A stretch of 64,000 bases of DNA from Phycisphaerales bacterium PN19_bin_20 (GTDB taxonomy: Bacteria > Planctomycetota > Phycisphaerae > Phycisphaerales > UBA1924), in NCBI GenBank assembly GCA_021173225.1, contig JAJOLK010000013.1, positions 47,212 through 111,211 on the forward strand, read 5' to 3'. Below, one piece after another: positions 8,842-19,021 of this stretch. The notes under the pieces were generated by a model. The model worked only from the letters and a program-made list of their open reading frames with translations, did no database searches and was not told where the DNA came from. The position numbers and the translations under genes were made by a program. Position 1 is the stretch's first letter, and every line of letters begins with the position of its first letter.

Positions 8842-10311
8842 TCAAGGGTGGGCATCGCCCGTTTGCACAAGCTTGATCTTCTTCCACGCCCCGCGCCAGA
8901 AGCGGTACCCGGCCCAGAGCCCAAACACGATGATGTACACCGCCGCCGCGATCCACGGGCCCACGGCCCCAAGCCCCGGCAGCGCGTGCACCATCACCAG
9001 CCCCAGCCCGATGATCAGAGTCCAAGCCAAGATCATCGTCACCACCCCGGGCACCACCGTGTCACCCGCCCCGCGCAGCGCCCCGACCAGTGAGATTCCC
9101 AGCGCGTCAAAGAGCTGGAAGCACGCCGCCACCACCATGATCCACGACCCGATCCGCACGATCTCCGCCGTCGTCGCCGGGTCGGTCCGCTCATCGATCA
9201 ACAGCCCCACCAGCGGCTCGCGGAAGACGGCCATCACCAGCGCGCAGCACGCCATGTAGCCCATCGCCAGCTTCACGCCCAGCCACGCCCGCCGCGCCGC
9301 CAGCTCAGGGTCGCCAGCGCCCATCGCCTTCCCCACCATCGCCGTGATCGCAAAGCTGATCCCCACCGCCGGCATAAAGCTCATGTGCATGTACCGCAGC
9401 ACAATCCAGCTCGCGGCGTTGTGGTTGATCCCAAAGCTGCCCACCAGTCCCGACATAAATAGCGCCCAGCAGATCATCTCGTTGCCGTGCATCAGCGCCG
9501 GCGCCCACCCCGCCTTGAACAGCTCTTTCAATCGCACCACGCTGGGGCGCCACGCGCCGCGCGTGCCAAGCTCAGCGTTCAGCCGCGGGCCCAAGAAAAG
9601 GCACAGCGGGATCACCAGCTCGACCGCCGTCCCGATGACCGTCGCGATCGCCGCACCCTGCACGCCCAGCTTTGGCACTCCCAGCGGCTCGCTGCCGTAG
9701 ATCAGCAGGTAGTTTGCGACCAGGTTAGTCAGGTTCCCCGCGATCGCTGCCACCAGCACGACCCGCGGGCGGTGCAGCCCGTAGAAGAACTGCGACAGCG
9801 TCCGCGCGCACATCGTGATCACCGCGCCGTACAGCAGTACCTGCCCGTAGTCCGCTGCCAGCGCGATCATCCGCCCATCGACCGGACTGACCGCCCCGTC
9901 AGCCCCGCGCGTTGACAGCAGCGCCGACTGGAACCGCAAGAACGGCTCATACCACACCGCCAGCGGCACCAGTATCAGCGCCCACAACCCCGACAGCCAC
10001 AGCGCGTTCCACGCGTACGCCGGTGCCTTTTGCGCCTGGCCCGCGCCAAGATGCTGGCTCACAAACGTGTTGACCATCCCCGTAACGCCCATCGCAATCG
10101 ACAGCGCCGTCCATGCCCACACCCCGCCGTTGCCCGCCGCCGCCACGTACACCGGGTCCGCCGGCGTGATCCTCGAAACCATCAACGTGTCCACGAACTG
10201 CATGACCGTGTAGCTGGTCATCGTCGCAATCGACGGCGCCGCGATCGCCAGCAGGTCTCGCAGCGGGCGCTCGACCGCCGCCCCGACTGGTTTGACCGCT
10301 GGCACACTCAT
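8842..10311 (-). CDS. MATE family efflux transporter
   Basis: Multi-TM protein: LAIAAPSIATMTSYTVMQFVDTLMVSR..., VNTFVSQHLGAG..., GDTVVPGVVTMILAWTLIIGLG; start at 10311 preferred. Confidence 0.85.
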   Translation of the reverse strand: MSVPAVKPVGAAVERPLRDLLAIAAPSIATMTSYTVMQFVDTLMVSRITPADPVYVAAAGNGGVWAWTALSIAMGVTGMVNTFVSQHLGAGQAQKAPAYAWNALWLSGLWALILVPLAVWYEPFLRFQSALLSTRGADGAVSPVDGRMIALAADYGQVLLYGAVITMCARTLSQFFYGLHRPRVVLVAAIAGNLTNLVANYLLIYGSEPLGVPKLGVQGAAIATVIGTAVELVIPLCLFLGPRLNAELGTRGAWRPSVVRLKELFKAGWAPALMHGNEMICWALFMSGLVGSFGINHNAASWIVLRYMHMSFMPAVGISFAITAMVGKAMGAGDPELAARRAWLGVKLAMGYMACCALVMAVFREPLVGLLIDERTDPATTAEIVRIGSWIMVVAACFQLFDALGISLVGALRGAGDTVVPGVVTMILAWTLIIGLGLVMVHALPGLGAVGPWIAAAVYIIVFGLWAGYRFWRGAWKKIKLVQTGDAHP

Positions 10312-10442
10312 CCAACACCCCTTGCCCACGCCCGCACACCAGCCACGCCCGCACACCAGCCACGCCGCGCCGCGCTTTCACGCGAGCCCAGATGCTACGC
10401 ACCGAGCCCCGCGCGTCCTAGCCCTAGGCGCTCGCTGCGCGC

Positions 10443-10480
10443 AACAAACAGGCCCGCCCCCACGCCGGGAGCGGGCCCTT
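10443..10480 (-). terminator. probable intrinsic terminator for mscL
   Basis: Hairpin ggcccgctccc/gggggcgggcc followed on the minus strand by TGTTTGTT. Confidence 0.5.
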
Positions 10481-10535
10481 GTTTGGTAAACCAGCAAAGC
10501 ACAAACCTCGCGAGCCAAGCTAGGCAGGCCGAGCC

Positions 10536-10973
10536 TTACCGGCTCCTGAGCAGGTCGCGGATCTCCGCCAGCAGCACCTGGTCCTTCGTCGGCGGGGGCG
10601 GGAGGGCCGGCGCCGCCACGGGCGCGGCCTCAAACCGCCTCTTCGCCTCGTTGAACGCCTTGATCACCAGGAACAGCACGAACGCCAGGATCAAGAAGTT
10701 GATCGAGACGGTTACGAAGTTGCCCCACGCCAGCACGGCGCCGGCCTTGCGCGCGTCCTCAAGCCCAAGCCCGCTCTTGACCGCGTCGCTCAGCGGGAAG
10801 TACAGGTTCTTGAAGTCCACGTCACCTACCACCTTGCCCACAACGGGCATGATGATGTCACTGATCATCGAATCGACGATCTTCCCAAATGCACCGCCGA
10901 TGATCACGCCAACGGCCATGTCAAGCACGTTGCCCTTGAGCGCGAACGCCTTGAACTCAGCGACAAACCCCAT
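10536..10973 (-). CDS. mscL: large-conductance mechanosensitive channel MscL
   Basis: MGFVAEFKAFALKGNVLDMAVGVIIGGAFGKIVDSMISDIIMPVVG. Confidence 0.95.
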   Translation of the reverse strand: MGFVAEFKAFALKGNVLDMAVGVIIGGAFGKIVDSMISDIIMPVVGKVVGDVDFKNLYFPLSDAVKSGLGLEDARKAGAVLAWGNFVTVSINFLILAFVLFLVIKAFNEAKRRFEAAPVAAPALPPPPTKDQVLLAEIRDLLRSR

Positions 10974-11030
10974 ATCCAGCTCCTTTGCAGTGCGCGACGC
11001 CCCGAGGCCCGCCGCACGAGGTGAGAACAA

Positions 11031-11888
11031 TCAGAACGTGAACGCGATGGTCACGAAGTAGTCAAGGTCGTTCTTGTTCGCAGGCTTCTGCGTCGTGTGG
11101 TCGTAGCGGTTGGTCGCGCCCAGCTTCAGCAGCATGTTCAGCTCAGGATCAACCACCACCTCCAGCCCCCCGCTCGTTACGTGCCGGTACTCGGGCCAGT
11201 CCTTCAGCGAGGGGTACAGGTCAAAGGTGATGAACCCGCTGGTCCGCTGCGAGAACTTGTGCTTGAGGTCAAAGCCAAGGTCCAGCTCGGTGTTCCACTC
11301 TTCCTTCGCCAGCTTGCCGGTCTCGTACGAGCCGCCCAAGCCCACACGCAGCTTGAACATCGTCGTCTCGCTCTCGATCACCGTGTACGACGGGCCAGCG
11401 AACGCCGACCACCGCCACTGCCAGGGCTGAAACTCGTCGTACTCGGCCTTGACGATCCCGAAAAACCCCCATGGCTTGGTCAGAACCCAGTCGTTCCGCA
11501 GGCTCGCCTCGCCGCGGCTCTTGGTTGTCTTGTCCTCGCTCCGCCCCAGCGAGTACGAAGCGCTCGCCACCGTCGTCATGTCCGCGGCCTCGCGCGTGGT
11601 CCCCAGCGCGGCACGCGCGTTGAGGCTCTGGCTGTTGCCCTCAGACCCGTTCAAACCCAGCTCTACCGAACGCTTCCAGCCGCGCCAGAAGTTAGCCGTG
11701 TCCGTGCTCTGGATCTTCGCCGGAGGTGCTGCCGCCGGCCTATTCTGCAAAGAAGCCGCCATCGCGACCGCCTCGGCCGTGTTGAGCGCCAGCGTCCCAG
11801 CGCCGACCTCTGCCCGGGCCGCATCGGCCAGGCCTATCAACGCCAGCAGTCCTGTCGTCCCGATCTTCGCCGCCGTCGAGTTGCTCAT
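11031..11888 (-). CDS. DUF481 (YdiY-like) outer-membrane/secreted protein
   Basis: SVELGLNGSEGNSQSLNARAALG...TWLDLGFDLKHKFSQRTSG-type beta-strand pattern typical of DUF481. Confidence 0.75.
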   Translation of the reverse strand: MSNSTAAKIGTTGLLALIGLADAARAEVGAGTLALNTAEAVAMAASLQNRPAAAPPAKIQSTDTANFWRGWKRSVELGLNGSEGNSQSLNARAALGTTREAADMTTVASASYSLGRSEDKTTKSRGEASLRNDWVLTKPWGFFGIVKAEYDEFQPWQWRWSAFAGPSYTVIESETTMFKLRVGLGGSYETGKLAKEEWNTELDLGFDLKHKFSQRTSGFITFDLYPSLKDWPEYRHVTSGGLEVVVDPELNMLLKLGATNRYDHTTQKPANKNDLDYFVTIAFTF

Positions 11889-12016
11889 CGATCGTTCGCT
11901 TTCTTCAGAGTGGTTGTTCGGTCTGTGGTGAGATAGCCGCGAGTATAACCGCGCGATAGCCCACTCGCCTGGGTGTCGGGCAAGAAGGAAAACTTCCGGC
12001 TTTTACTATCTTAAGT

Positions 12017-12556
12017 TCAGGGCCTGCGGACGCGTACGTTCCGCCGCCCTTGGCCGTCATCAACGGGGTCTGAGCCCACGTTTGAAGCCCACGCTGAGCC
12101 CGCGCGAACCTGTGCCGAACGAGGCGCTCTTGTGCCGCCACGCCCAAGCGCCCTTGCCAACATCACCGGCAACCCGAGGGTCACCAGCAGCACCACCCGG
12201 AACAGTAGGTACACCACCAGCAGCGCGATTGCCACCGGCACCGCCACCGCGATCACCGCCACCAGCATTACGAAGATCGCCAGCCCCGCCAGCCGCCGCA
12301 AAACCAGACTGCCACCACCACCACCACCACCTCTGCCGCCACGTCCACCACCAGGGCCACCGCCAACAGCGCGGCGAGCACCACCCGGGCCGTCACCGGT
12401 CCAGCCTTCATCCGCACGACCTGTCATTACGCTCGGCAACATCACGCTGCGCCCAACCACACCCCACGCCCCACGATCGACGGCCAGGACACCGATGGCC
12501 CGGCAACGTCGCTTATGGCTGCTGCGGTCAGGCTCTGACCAGGTTCGCGGCTCCAC
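12017..12556 (-). CDS. Gly-rich small membrane protein
   Basis: GGGPGGGRGGRGGGGGGGSLVLRRLAGLAIFVMLVAVIAVAVPVAIALLVVYLLFRVVLLV; hypothetical. Confidence 0.4.
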   Translation of the reverse strand: MEPRTWSEPDRSSHKRRCRAIGVLAVDRGAWGVVGRSVMLPSVMTGRADEGWTGDGPGGARRAVGGGPGGGRGGRGGGGGGGSLVLRRLAGLAIFVMLVAVIAVAVPVAIALLVVYLLFRVVLLVTLGLPVMLARALGRGGTRAPRSAQVRAGSAWASNVGSDPVDDGQGRRNVRVRRP

Positions 12557-12619
12557 CGTTCACCAGGCCCGGCCGTCGATCACAGGGCGTGAGCCGTCAT
12601 TCTAGCGCCAGCCCCCGGC

Positions 12620-14458
12620 CTACGCCCGCACCCGCATCACCACCAGCGTGATGTCATCGGTGTTCATCCGCACCCCGGCAAACTGGCGGATCGACCACAT
12701 CACGTGCTCGATCAGATTCCCGGCCGTGATCTCAGGATCGTCGCGCAGCTTGTCACGCACCAGCTCGACCGCCCGCTGGCGTGTGAAGCGCTGACCGGCA
12801 AAGTCTGTCGCATCCGTCAGGCCGTCGGTGTAGACCACCAGCACATCGTCGGTCCGCAGCTTCTCACGCCCGACGCCGTAGACCTGCTCGCCATCAAGCC
12901 CCAGCGCCATGTCGTAGGTGCTCAGCTCGAGCAGCTCGTGGGCCATTCCCCCGCCATGCTCGGGGCCCGCGCGCCTGAACAGCAGCGCCGGGTCGTGCCC
13001 CGCGGCGGTGTACGTCAGCGTCAGCGTATCGGGGCAGACCAGCGCGCTCCACAGCGTGATGAACTCGCTCTCGAGCGTGTCGCGCATCGCCGCGTGGTTG
13101 ACCCGCCTGATGACCTCGTTCAGCGGCAGCCCAAGCCCGGCGTACGCGCGCAAGCTGGCCCGCACCGCCGACATGATCAGCGCCGCCGGCACGCCCTTGC
13201 CTACCACGTCACCGGCCGCCACCGCCAGCTTGCCGGCGCAGTCAAACAGGTCGTAGAAGTCGCCCCCGAGCTGGAAGCTGGGCACGTAGCGCGCCGCCAG
13301 GTCAAAGCGCTGAAACTTGGGCAGAAAGCGTGGCAGCATCCGCTGCTGCACGTCCGCCGCCAGCTTCAGCTGCCGCCGCATCGCCTCGTCCTGCTGCCGC
13401 AGGTGCCGCAAGCGCGAGTGGGCCAGCGCCATCGCGGCGTGGTCAGCAATCGACCGCAGCAGGTGCCGCTGATTCTCCGTAAATTCTCTCGCGCGCCGCC
13501 CGTACAGCCGCATTAGCCCCGCGCTGCGACCGGCGAAGATCAGCCCCGTACTCAGCAGGCTTCCCACGCCCTCGGCCTGGGCGCGGCTCTTGTCGGCGAT
13601 CCGCGCGTCAGTCGCCACGTCCGCCACGCTCACCACCTCGCCCCCCAGCGCGCGGGCCCGAAGCTGGCCGTCGATCGAGAGCGGGTTGTCATCACTGAGC
13701 CACCGCGCCGAGAGGTTCCGCACAGCCCGGTGCTTCAGCTCGCCCGCGCCGGCGCCCGTCGCGCCACCGACTTGGTCCTCAATCACGCTGATCGACCCCG
13801 CGTCCATCCCCAGCACGTCCAGCGCCAGATCAAGCGCGGCCTGCAGCAGGCGGTCGGGGTCGTCTACCTTCACAAGCAGGCTTGAGAGCCGGTATAGCGC
13901 GTCGAGCGCATCGATCCGCTGCCGCAGAGTCAGCGCGCCCTCGACGTACTCAACCGCTGTCGACGCCAGGATCGTCACCGCGCGCTCAAGCGCTCGGCGC
14001 TGCGCGGGGTCGTCATCACCCCAGCCCGCTGGCAGCACGATGCTCCCTACGTCACCGGCGCTTGATCGCAGCGGCACCACGAACAGCTCGACCCCCGCGG
14101 GCACGCTCGCGCCAACCAGCCCGTACGCCCGCACCATCCCTGCCTGCGCCTCCAGCACGCCCCACCGCGCCTCGCCCTCACCCGGGACGATCACCTGGCC
14201 ATCGGCGTTGCGCAGCCACACCGGCACGCCGGTCAGGCGCGAGAGCTCGTCGCACATTCGCGCCACTGACCCGTCAGTCAGAAACTCGCGCAGCGACAGA
14301 GACGCACCCTCGGGAGGGCCATCACCACTCAAGATCCGCGGCTCACCGCTCTGCACGCGCACAGGTCTCCGTGGCACCAGTCCAAGGGCGGCCGCGGCAC
14401 CACCAACAGCTCCACGGGCCCCACCCGTCGTATCGGCTTGATCTACGCCGCCCGCCAT
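12620..14458 (-). CDS. GAF domain plus PP2C/SpoIIE (RsbU-like) phosphatase
   Basis: DVQQRMLPRFLPKFQRFDLAARYVPSFQLGGDFYDLFDCAGKLAVAAGDVVGKGVPAALIMS...TDDVLVVYTDGLTDA. Confidence 0.9.
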   Translation of the reverse strand: MAGGVDQADTTGGARGAVGGAAAALGLVPRRPVRVQSGEPRILSGDGPPEGASLSLREFLTDGSVARMCDELSRLTGVPVWLRNADGQVIVPGEGEARWGVLEAQAGMVRAYGLVGASVPAGVELFVVPLRSSAGDVGSIVLPAGWGDDDPAQRRALERAVTILASTAVEYVEGALTLRQRIDALDALYRLSSLLVKVDDPDRLLQAALDLALDVLGMDAGSISVIEDQVGGATGAGAGELKHRAVRNLSARWLSDDNPLSIDGQLRARALGGEVVSVADVATDARIADKSRAQAEGVGSLLSTGLIFAGRSAGLMRLYGRRAREFTENQRHLLRSIADHAAMALAHSRLRHLRQQDEAMRRQLKLAADVQQRMLPRFLPKFQRFDLAARYVPSFQLGGDFYDLFDCAGKLAVAAGDVVGKGVPAALIMSAVRASLRAYAGLGLPLNEVIRRVNHAAMRDTLESEFITLWSALVCPDTLTLTYTAAGHDPALLFRRAGPEHGGGMAHELLELSTYDMALGLDGEQVYGVGREKLRTDDVLVVYTDGLTDATDFAGQRFTRQRAVELVRDKLRDDPEITAGNLIEHVMWSIRQFAGVRMNTDDITLVVMRVRA

Positions 14459-14762
14459 CGCTTCTAAACCCCTCCGGCCAGCCCGGGATTACCCAAAGCC
14501 CCAAACTCATCACCAAGACGCGTCTGGCAGTCCATCGACTACCCCGCCCAGACTGCTCGAGTTCGTTGCCGGATGGTAAACAGATTCCAAACCGATCAGA
14601 CCTAGAGCCTCACCTGACAGGATCACTGCCGTGTTGGAGTAAGGCCCTGGTCTCCACACATTGTCCACAGGATATCCATACTTTTGACCATGATCGGACC
14701 ATGATCGGCACAGTTGACTGGCCACCGAATCAGCACGTCCGACTTTGACCCTTCGCCCCACC

Positions 14763-17246
14763 TCAGCCCGAGGTGCCGACCTTTGCCGGCATCAGCGGCA
14801 GCGGGGCAACGGGTGACTGCACGCCAGTGCGCGGCTCGGGGCCTTGCGGGTAGGCGACGCGTCCGTGGTGGATGCTGGCCAGCGCCTTGGCCACGGTCAC
14901 GACGATCGTGTTCAGCTCGCGCATCGTCAGCTCGCACTGGTCAAACTGCCCGTCGTGCAGGCGTTTGTCGGCGATGGCGCGGACCATCTGCTCGATCTTG
15001 ATGGCACTGGGCTCGGCCATTGCGCGTGCCGCACCTTCGGCGGCGTCGCAGATCATCACCACCGCGACCTCTTTGGTGCGCGGCTTGGGGCCCGGGTAGC
15101 GGTACTGCCGTTCATCGGGTCGCCCCGGCCCGGCCCCGCCTAGGCGGCTGTTCTCGTCGTGCAGCTTGCAGGCGCGGTGGTAGAAGTACTCGACGACGGT
15201 GCTGCCGTGGTGGGCCTCGATAAAGTGCCACAGCGGGCGCGGGACGTGGTGCTCTCGCGCGAGCTCTAGCCCGTCGGCGACGTGGCTGACGATCATCAGC
15301 AGGCTCACCGACGGCGCGAGCTTGTCGTGGCGGTTGATGCCGGCCTGGTTCTCAACGAACATCTCCGGGCGGTTCATCTTGCCCACATCGTGGTACAGCG
15401 CGCCGACGTAGGCCTGGAGCCCGTCGGCCCCGATGGCCAGGCTGGCCTGCTCGGCCAGGCTCGCGACGTTCATGCTGTGGGCCCATGTGCCCGGGGCGCG
15501 CTGCTGAAGCTGGCGGAGCAGCGGGCGGGCCGGGTCGCGCAGCTCGATCAGGCTCAGCGGCGTGAGGACCCCGAAGGCCCGTTCAATGCTCGGCAGCAGC
15601 CCCAGCACCAAAAAGCATGACAGCAGCACGCCGGCGCCGGTGCTCAGCGCGTCAAGGGTGATCTGCGCGATGCTCGCCTGCGTCATCGGCAGACGGAGCT
15701 GGTCGACCACGATCGCCACGCACGTAAGCAAGAGGCCCGCGATCAGGCCCGCGCGGATCAGCGAGGCACGGTGCCGAAGGTCGCGCATCTGCCAGACCAC
15801 CAAGCCCACGCCCGCGAGCGGGACGAGCACGGCGATCGCGGGCAAGCGCAGCACGAGGCTGGCGGTGATGCCAACCAAGCTCGCCACCGCGAGGGCCGTC
15901 CGGCGTTCATAGGCGACCACCAGCACCGCCGCGACCATCACGGCAGGGACGGCGGCGGCGGCCAGCAAGGCCCGCGGCTCAATCAGCGCGATGGCGCACG
16001 AGAGCCCGATGGCCCCGCACACCAGCACGCAGAGGCTTGCCACGCGGCGCGGGCGGGCCATTGTCGCCGGGGCATACGTCGCCAGGTAAGCACCAAGGCC
16101 CATCGCCGTCAGCACGCCCAGCACCAGCCAACTGGCCATCTCAGTAAGGCGTTGGTGCGGCGGGCCGTTGCGCCAGAAGGCCTGCGCCTCGGCCCGGGCC
16201 AGCTCGAGGCGTCCAGAATCTATGACCTCGCCGCGCGTATAGATGACCTCGCCTGCATCAATCTTGGCCAGCGTGGGCGTGACGGCGTTCGCGGCGTCTT
16301 CAGCCCGCTGCGCGGTGGCCAGGCGGTCAAGGCGGAACGTTGGCTTTGCGCCTGAGGTGACGCGGGCCACGACGGCCTCAAGCTCTTCACCAGCAAAGCC
16401 CGCGCTAACGGCCAGCACGCGGACCTGCGCGTCGAAGCGCCGTCCGGCGGCGTTGATCAGCTCGGCCCCACGCAGCGCGACACTGGGGGTCCCTTCGATG
16501 ACCAGCTCGAGCCGGTCACTGCCGCTGAGGGTCTGCTGCTGGAAGCTCTCGCTGTCGAGGATCGGGGTCATACGCAGCATCTCGGCCAGGCGCTCGCTGC
16601 GACGGCGCCACGAGGGGCTGATCTGCCCGCCCTCGGCCTGGCGGCGGATGACCGCGAAGCTCTCAGGCGTAAGCGCGAAGCGCTCACGAACCTTGGCGTC
16701 CACATCGCCGAGCGTCGGTGTGTCGGCCAGAGCGATGGGCAAGTTGCGCACGCTTTTGGCCAGTTCATCAAGCTGGGCGCCATCGCCCACGAGCACTTTG
16801 GGCGAGCCCTGGCGGGCCTGCTGACGCTGGGCCTCGGTGGTGATCGGGTCGGCCACCTGGACCCGCACGCGGGCGACGTGCGTGTGGTCCATCACTTGGC
16901 CCACGCCCAGCAGCGGGGTGCGGGCCATCGCGAGCATGACTACGCCAAGGACCGCGCCGGTGACCAGCAGCGCGATAATCGCCCAGGCGGTCGCGGGTGA
17001 GCCGACGATCCAGCCGACCAAACTGTTGCCGGTGCGGTTGCCGGTGCGGTTGCCCGAGCCGTTGCCCGCGCCGTTGCCATCGCGGTTGCTCGCGCGGCTG
17101 CCAGCGGGCTGGTCAAAGCGAGAGCCACTGGCCTGCGCGCTGAGGCCTGCGGGGCTTGAGCCGTGGGATTGGTCGGAGTAATCAGGTTGGAACGGCGCGG
17201 GGCTCATAGAGGCCAAAGAGGTCATCAAACCCGAGGGATCATGCAC
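14763..17246 (-). CDS. 7TM-HD family phosphohydrolase (PgpH/YqfF-like)
   Basis: 7TM region then NVASLAEQASLAIGADGLQAYVGALYHDVGKMNRPEMFVENQAG...IEAHHGSTVVEYFY. Confidence 0.92.
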   Translation of the reverse strand: MHDPSGLMTSLASMSPAPFQPDYSDQSHGSSPAGLSAQASGSRFDQPAGSRASNRDGNGAGNGSGNRTGNRTGNSLVGWIVGSPATAWAIIALLVTGAVLGVVMLAMARTPLLGVGQVMDHTHVARVRVQVADPITTEAQRQQARQGSPKVLVGDGAQLDELAKSVRNLPIALADTPTLGDVDAKVRERFALTPESFAVIRRQAEGGQISPSWRRRSERLAEMLRMTPILDSESFQQQTLSGSDRLELVIEGTPSVALRGAELINAAGRRFDAQVRVLAVSAGFAGEELEAVVARVTSGAKPTFRLDRLATAQRAEDAANAVTPTLAKIDAGEVIYTRGEVIDSGRLELARAEAQAFWRNGPPHQRLTEMASWLVLGVLTAMGLGAYLATYAPATMARPRRVASLCVLVCGAIGLSCAIALIEPRALLAAAAVPAVMVAAVLVVAYERRTALAVASLVGITASLVLRLPAIAVLVPLAGVGLVVWQMRDLRHRASLIRAGLIAGLLLTCVAIVVDQLRLPMTQASIAQITLDALSTGAGVLLSCFLVLGLLPSIERAFGVLTPLSLIELRDPARPLLRQLQQRAPGTWAHSMNVASLAEQASLAIGADGLQAYVGALYHDVGKMNRPEMFVENQAGINRHDKLAPSVSLLMIVSHVADGLELAREHHVPRPLWHFIEAHHGSTVVEYFYHRACKLHDENSRLGGAGPGRPDERQYRYPGPKPRTKEVAVVMICDAAEGAARAMAEPSAIKIEQMVRAIADKRLHDGQFDQCELTMRELNTIVVTVAKALASIHHGRVAYPQGPEPRTGVQSPVAPLPLMPAKVGTSG

Positions 17247-18399
17247 TGGTCATCGGGCCCTTTGAGTCCGGGCTTTGGGGCAAAGTTCTCGGACGGGCCG
17301 GACGGGACTTTGGGGTCGCGCTAGATCTTGCGCCGGCCGCTGAGGCGGTTTCTGCGGCGGCCTCTGCCCTGCCGTAAGCCTCGACGATCTTCTGGACAAT
17401 CGGGTTGCGGACGATGTCTGACTCATCGAAGGCGCACATCGCCACGCCCTCGACGCGGCGCAGGACGCCGATGGCGTGCTTGAGGCCTGAACCCTCGGTC
17501 TCGGGCAGGTCGGTCTGGGTCGGGTCGCCGGTGACGATGACCTTGCTGCCCGCGCCCATGCGGGTCAGGAACATCTTCATCTGCGTGCGGGTGGTGTTCT
17601 GGGCCTCGTCAAGGATGATGACCGAGCGGTTGAGCGTCCGCCCGCGCATGAACGCGAGCGGGACGATCTCGATCACATCGCTGGCGACGAACCGGCTCAG
17701 CGTCCCGTAGTCGATCATGTCGCTGAGGGCATCCAGCAGCGGTCGCAGGTACGGATTAACCTTCGCTTGCAGGTCACCGGGGAGGAACCCGAGCTTCTCG
17801 CCGGCCTCGACCGCCGGGCGGCACAGGATCAGCTTCTTGGCGTGCCCGCTCTTGAGCATGTGGACGGCGGCGGCGACCGCGAGGTACGTTTTGCCCGTGC
17901 CCGCAGGCCCGATGCCGAAGATCACGTCGCTGTCGCGGATCGCGTCGAGGTAGACCTGCTGGTTGATGGTCTTGGCCCGCAGCGGCTGCCCGGCGGCGTA
18001 GACGTTGAGCTGGTCGGTCCACAGCGGGCCGCTGGGGGCAGTAAACGCCCCGAGCCCAGCGAGCCCGACAACCGCGTCGCGCCCGTCTGCCGCTGCGAGT
18101 GCTTGGCCGATCAGCTCATGAACTTGGTTGCGTGAGAGGCTCTGGCCCTGCTGGGCGGCCTGAACCATCTGGGCGATCACGTCTCGCCCGGCGAGCACGG
18201 CAGGCCGCTCGCCAAGCAGGCGGATCTCGCCGTCACGCGTGACGGTGCGAACACCCAGGGCCTCTCGGACCAGCTTGAGGTTACGATCACCGGGGCCAAA
18301 GGCCGTCGCCCGCTCAGCCCCTTGGGGAACATGTATGGACACTTCCAAAGCACAGGCACCTGTCTCACCGAGGGTTTCGCAGGCACACGGCCCGCACAC
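17239..18399 (-). CDS. PhoH-family ATPase
   Basis: VIFGIGPAGTGKTYLAVAAAVHML...LILCRPAVEAGEKLGFLPGDLQAKVNPYLRPLLDAL...SVIILDEAQNTTRTQMKMFLTRMG; overlaps start of the 7TM-HD gene. Confidence 0.95.
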   Translation of the reverse strand: MCGPCACETLGETGACALEVSIHVPQGAERATAFGPGDRNLKLVREALGVRTVTRDGEIRLLGERPAVLAGRDVIAQMVQAAQQGQSLSRNQVHELIGQALAAADGRDAVVGLAGLGAFTAPSGPLWTDQLNVYAAGQPLRAKTINQQVYLDAIRDSDVIFGIGPAGTGKTYLAVAAAVHMLKSGHAKKLILCRPAVEAGEKLGFLPGDLQAKVNPYLRPLLDALSDMIDYGTLSRFVASDVIEIVPLAFMRGRTLNRSVIILDEAQNTTRTQMKMFLTRMGAGSKVIVTGDPTQTDLPETEGSGLKHAIGVLRRVEGVAMCAFDESDIVRNPIVQKIVEAYGRAEAAAETASAAGARSSATPKSRPARPRTLPQSPDSKGPMTSA

Positions 18400-18553
18400 C
18401 CAAGGCTCAGTCGCTGAACTCCGGGCTGATTCTAATCACCTGGCGGGCGCGGCGCGGGCCGAGAGGGCCGAAGCGGTGGGAGGTGTTTGTACCCATGTGG
18501 GGGATGGGCGATTTTGCGGTCGGTCGGTCGCGATTGGTGTTTGTAAGTGGCCT

Positions 18554-19021
18554 TTGGGGCCCAGAAATGCGGTCAAGAGCGTGGTGGCGGGCGTGCTGAC
18601 GGTGCTGTTGGCGGCTGTGTTGTTGCCGGCGGGGTGTGGCGGTGCGGGCGGCACGCGCGTGCCCGCGCGAGTGTTGGCGCTGGCGGCTGGATCGGTGATC
18701 GAGGCGCGGGTCGCTGGCGACTGGGATGATGTAGACGCCGCGCTTGAGCCCGGGCTCGAGCGGGCCGAGCTTGCAACGCTGACCACTGAGCGCAGCGACG
18801 ACCGGCGCGCGTGGGAGCTTGTGAACATCGCGGGTGTGTCTGGCCGTCTAATGGTCATGCGCGATGTGGGTGGCGGGCGTGATGCGCGCGGGTGCGAGCA
18901 GTTTACGCTGACCGCGAGTATGCCAGGGCCCGAGGGCAACGAGCAGGCGTACCGGCTGGTGACGCGGATGGCCGAGCGCTTGGAGCAGCTTGCGGGCGTT
19001 GAGTGGGCACCGATGAGGTGA
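18554..19021 (+). CDS. putative lipoprotein (TTG start tentative)
   Basis: SVVAGVLTVLLAAVLLPAGCGG lipobox in the 18239-19021 frame. Confidence 0.5.
   Translation: MGPRNAVKSVVAGVLTVLLAAVLLPAGCGGAGGTRVPARVLALAAGSVIEARVAGDWDDVDAALEPGLERAELATLTTERSDDRRAWELVNIAGVSGRLMVMRDVGGGRDARGCEQFTLTASMPGPEGNEQAYRLVTRMAERLEQLAGVEWAPMR

Noticed and set aside
8750-8850. Repeats of cacacgccccgcg / caagggtgggca after the tRNA
   Set aside because: Short imperfect low-complexity repeats; no integrase or attachment-site duplication to support a mobile element.
10030-11061. 343-aa plus-strand ORF
   Set aside because: Antisense of MATE and MscL genes; His/Arg/Pro-rich composition.
14661-14669. Single DnaA-box-like ttgtccaca
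   Set aside because: One isolated copy with a mismatch and no cluster or origin genes; not evidence of oriC.
14686-14707. gaccatgatcg tandem pair between the GAF-SpoIIE and 7TM-HD genes
   Set aside because: Only two short copies; too little to propose a function.
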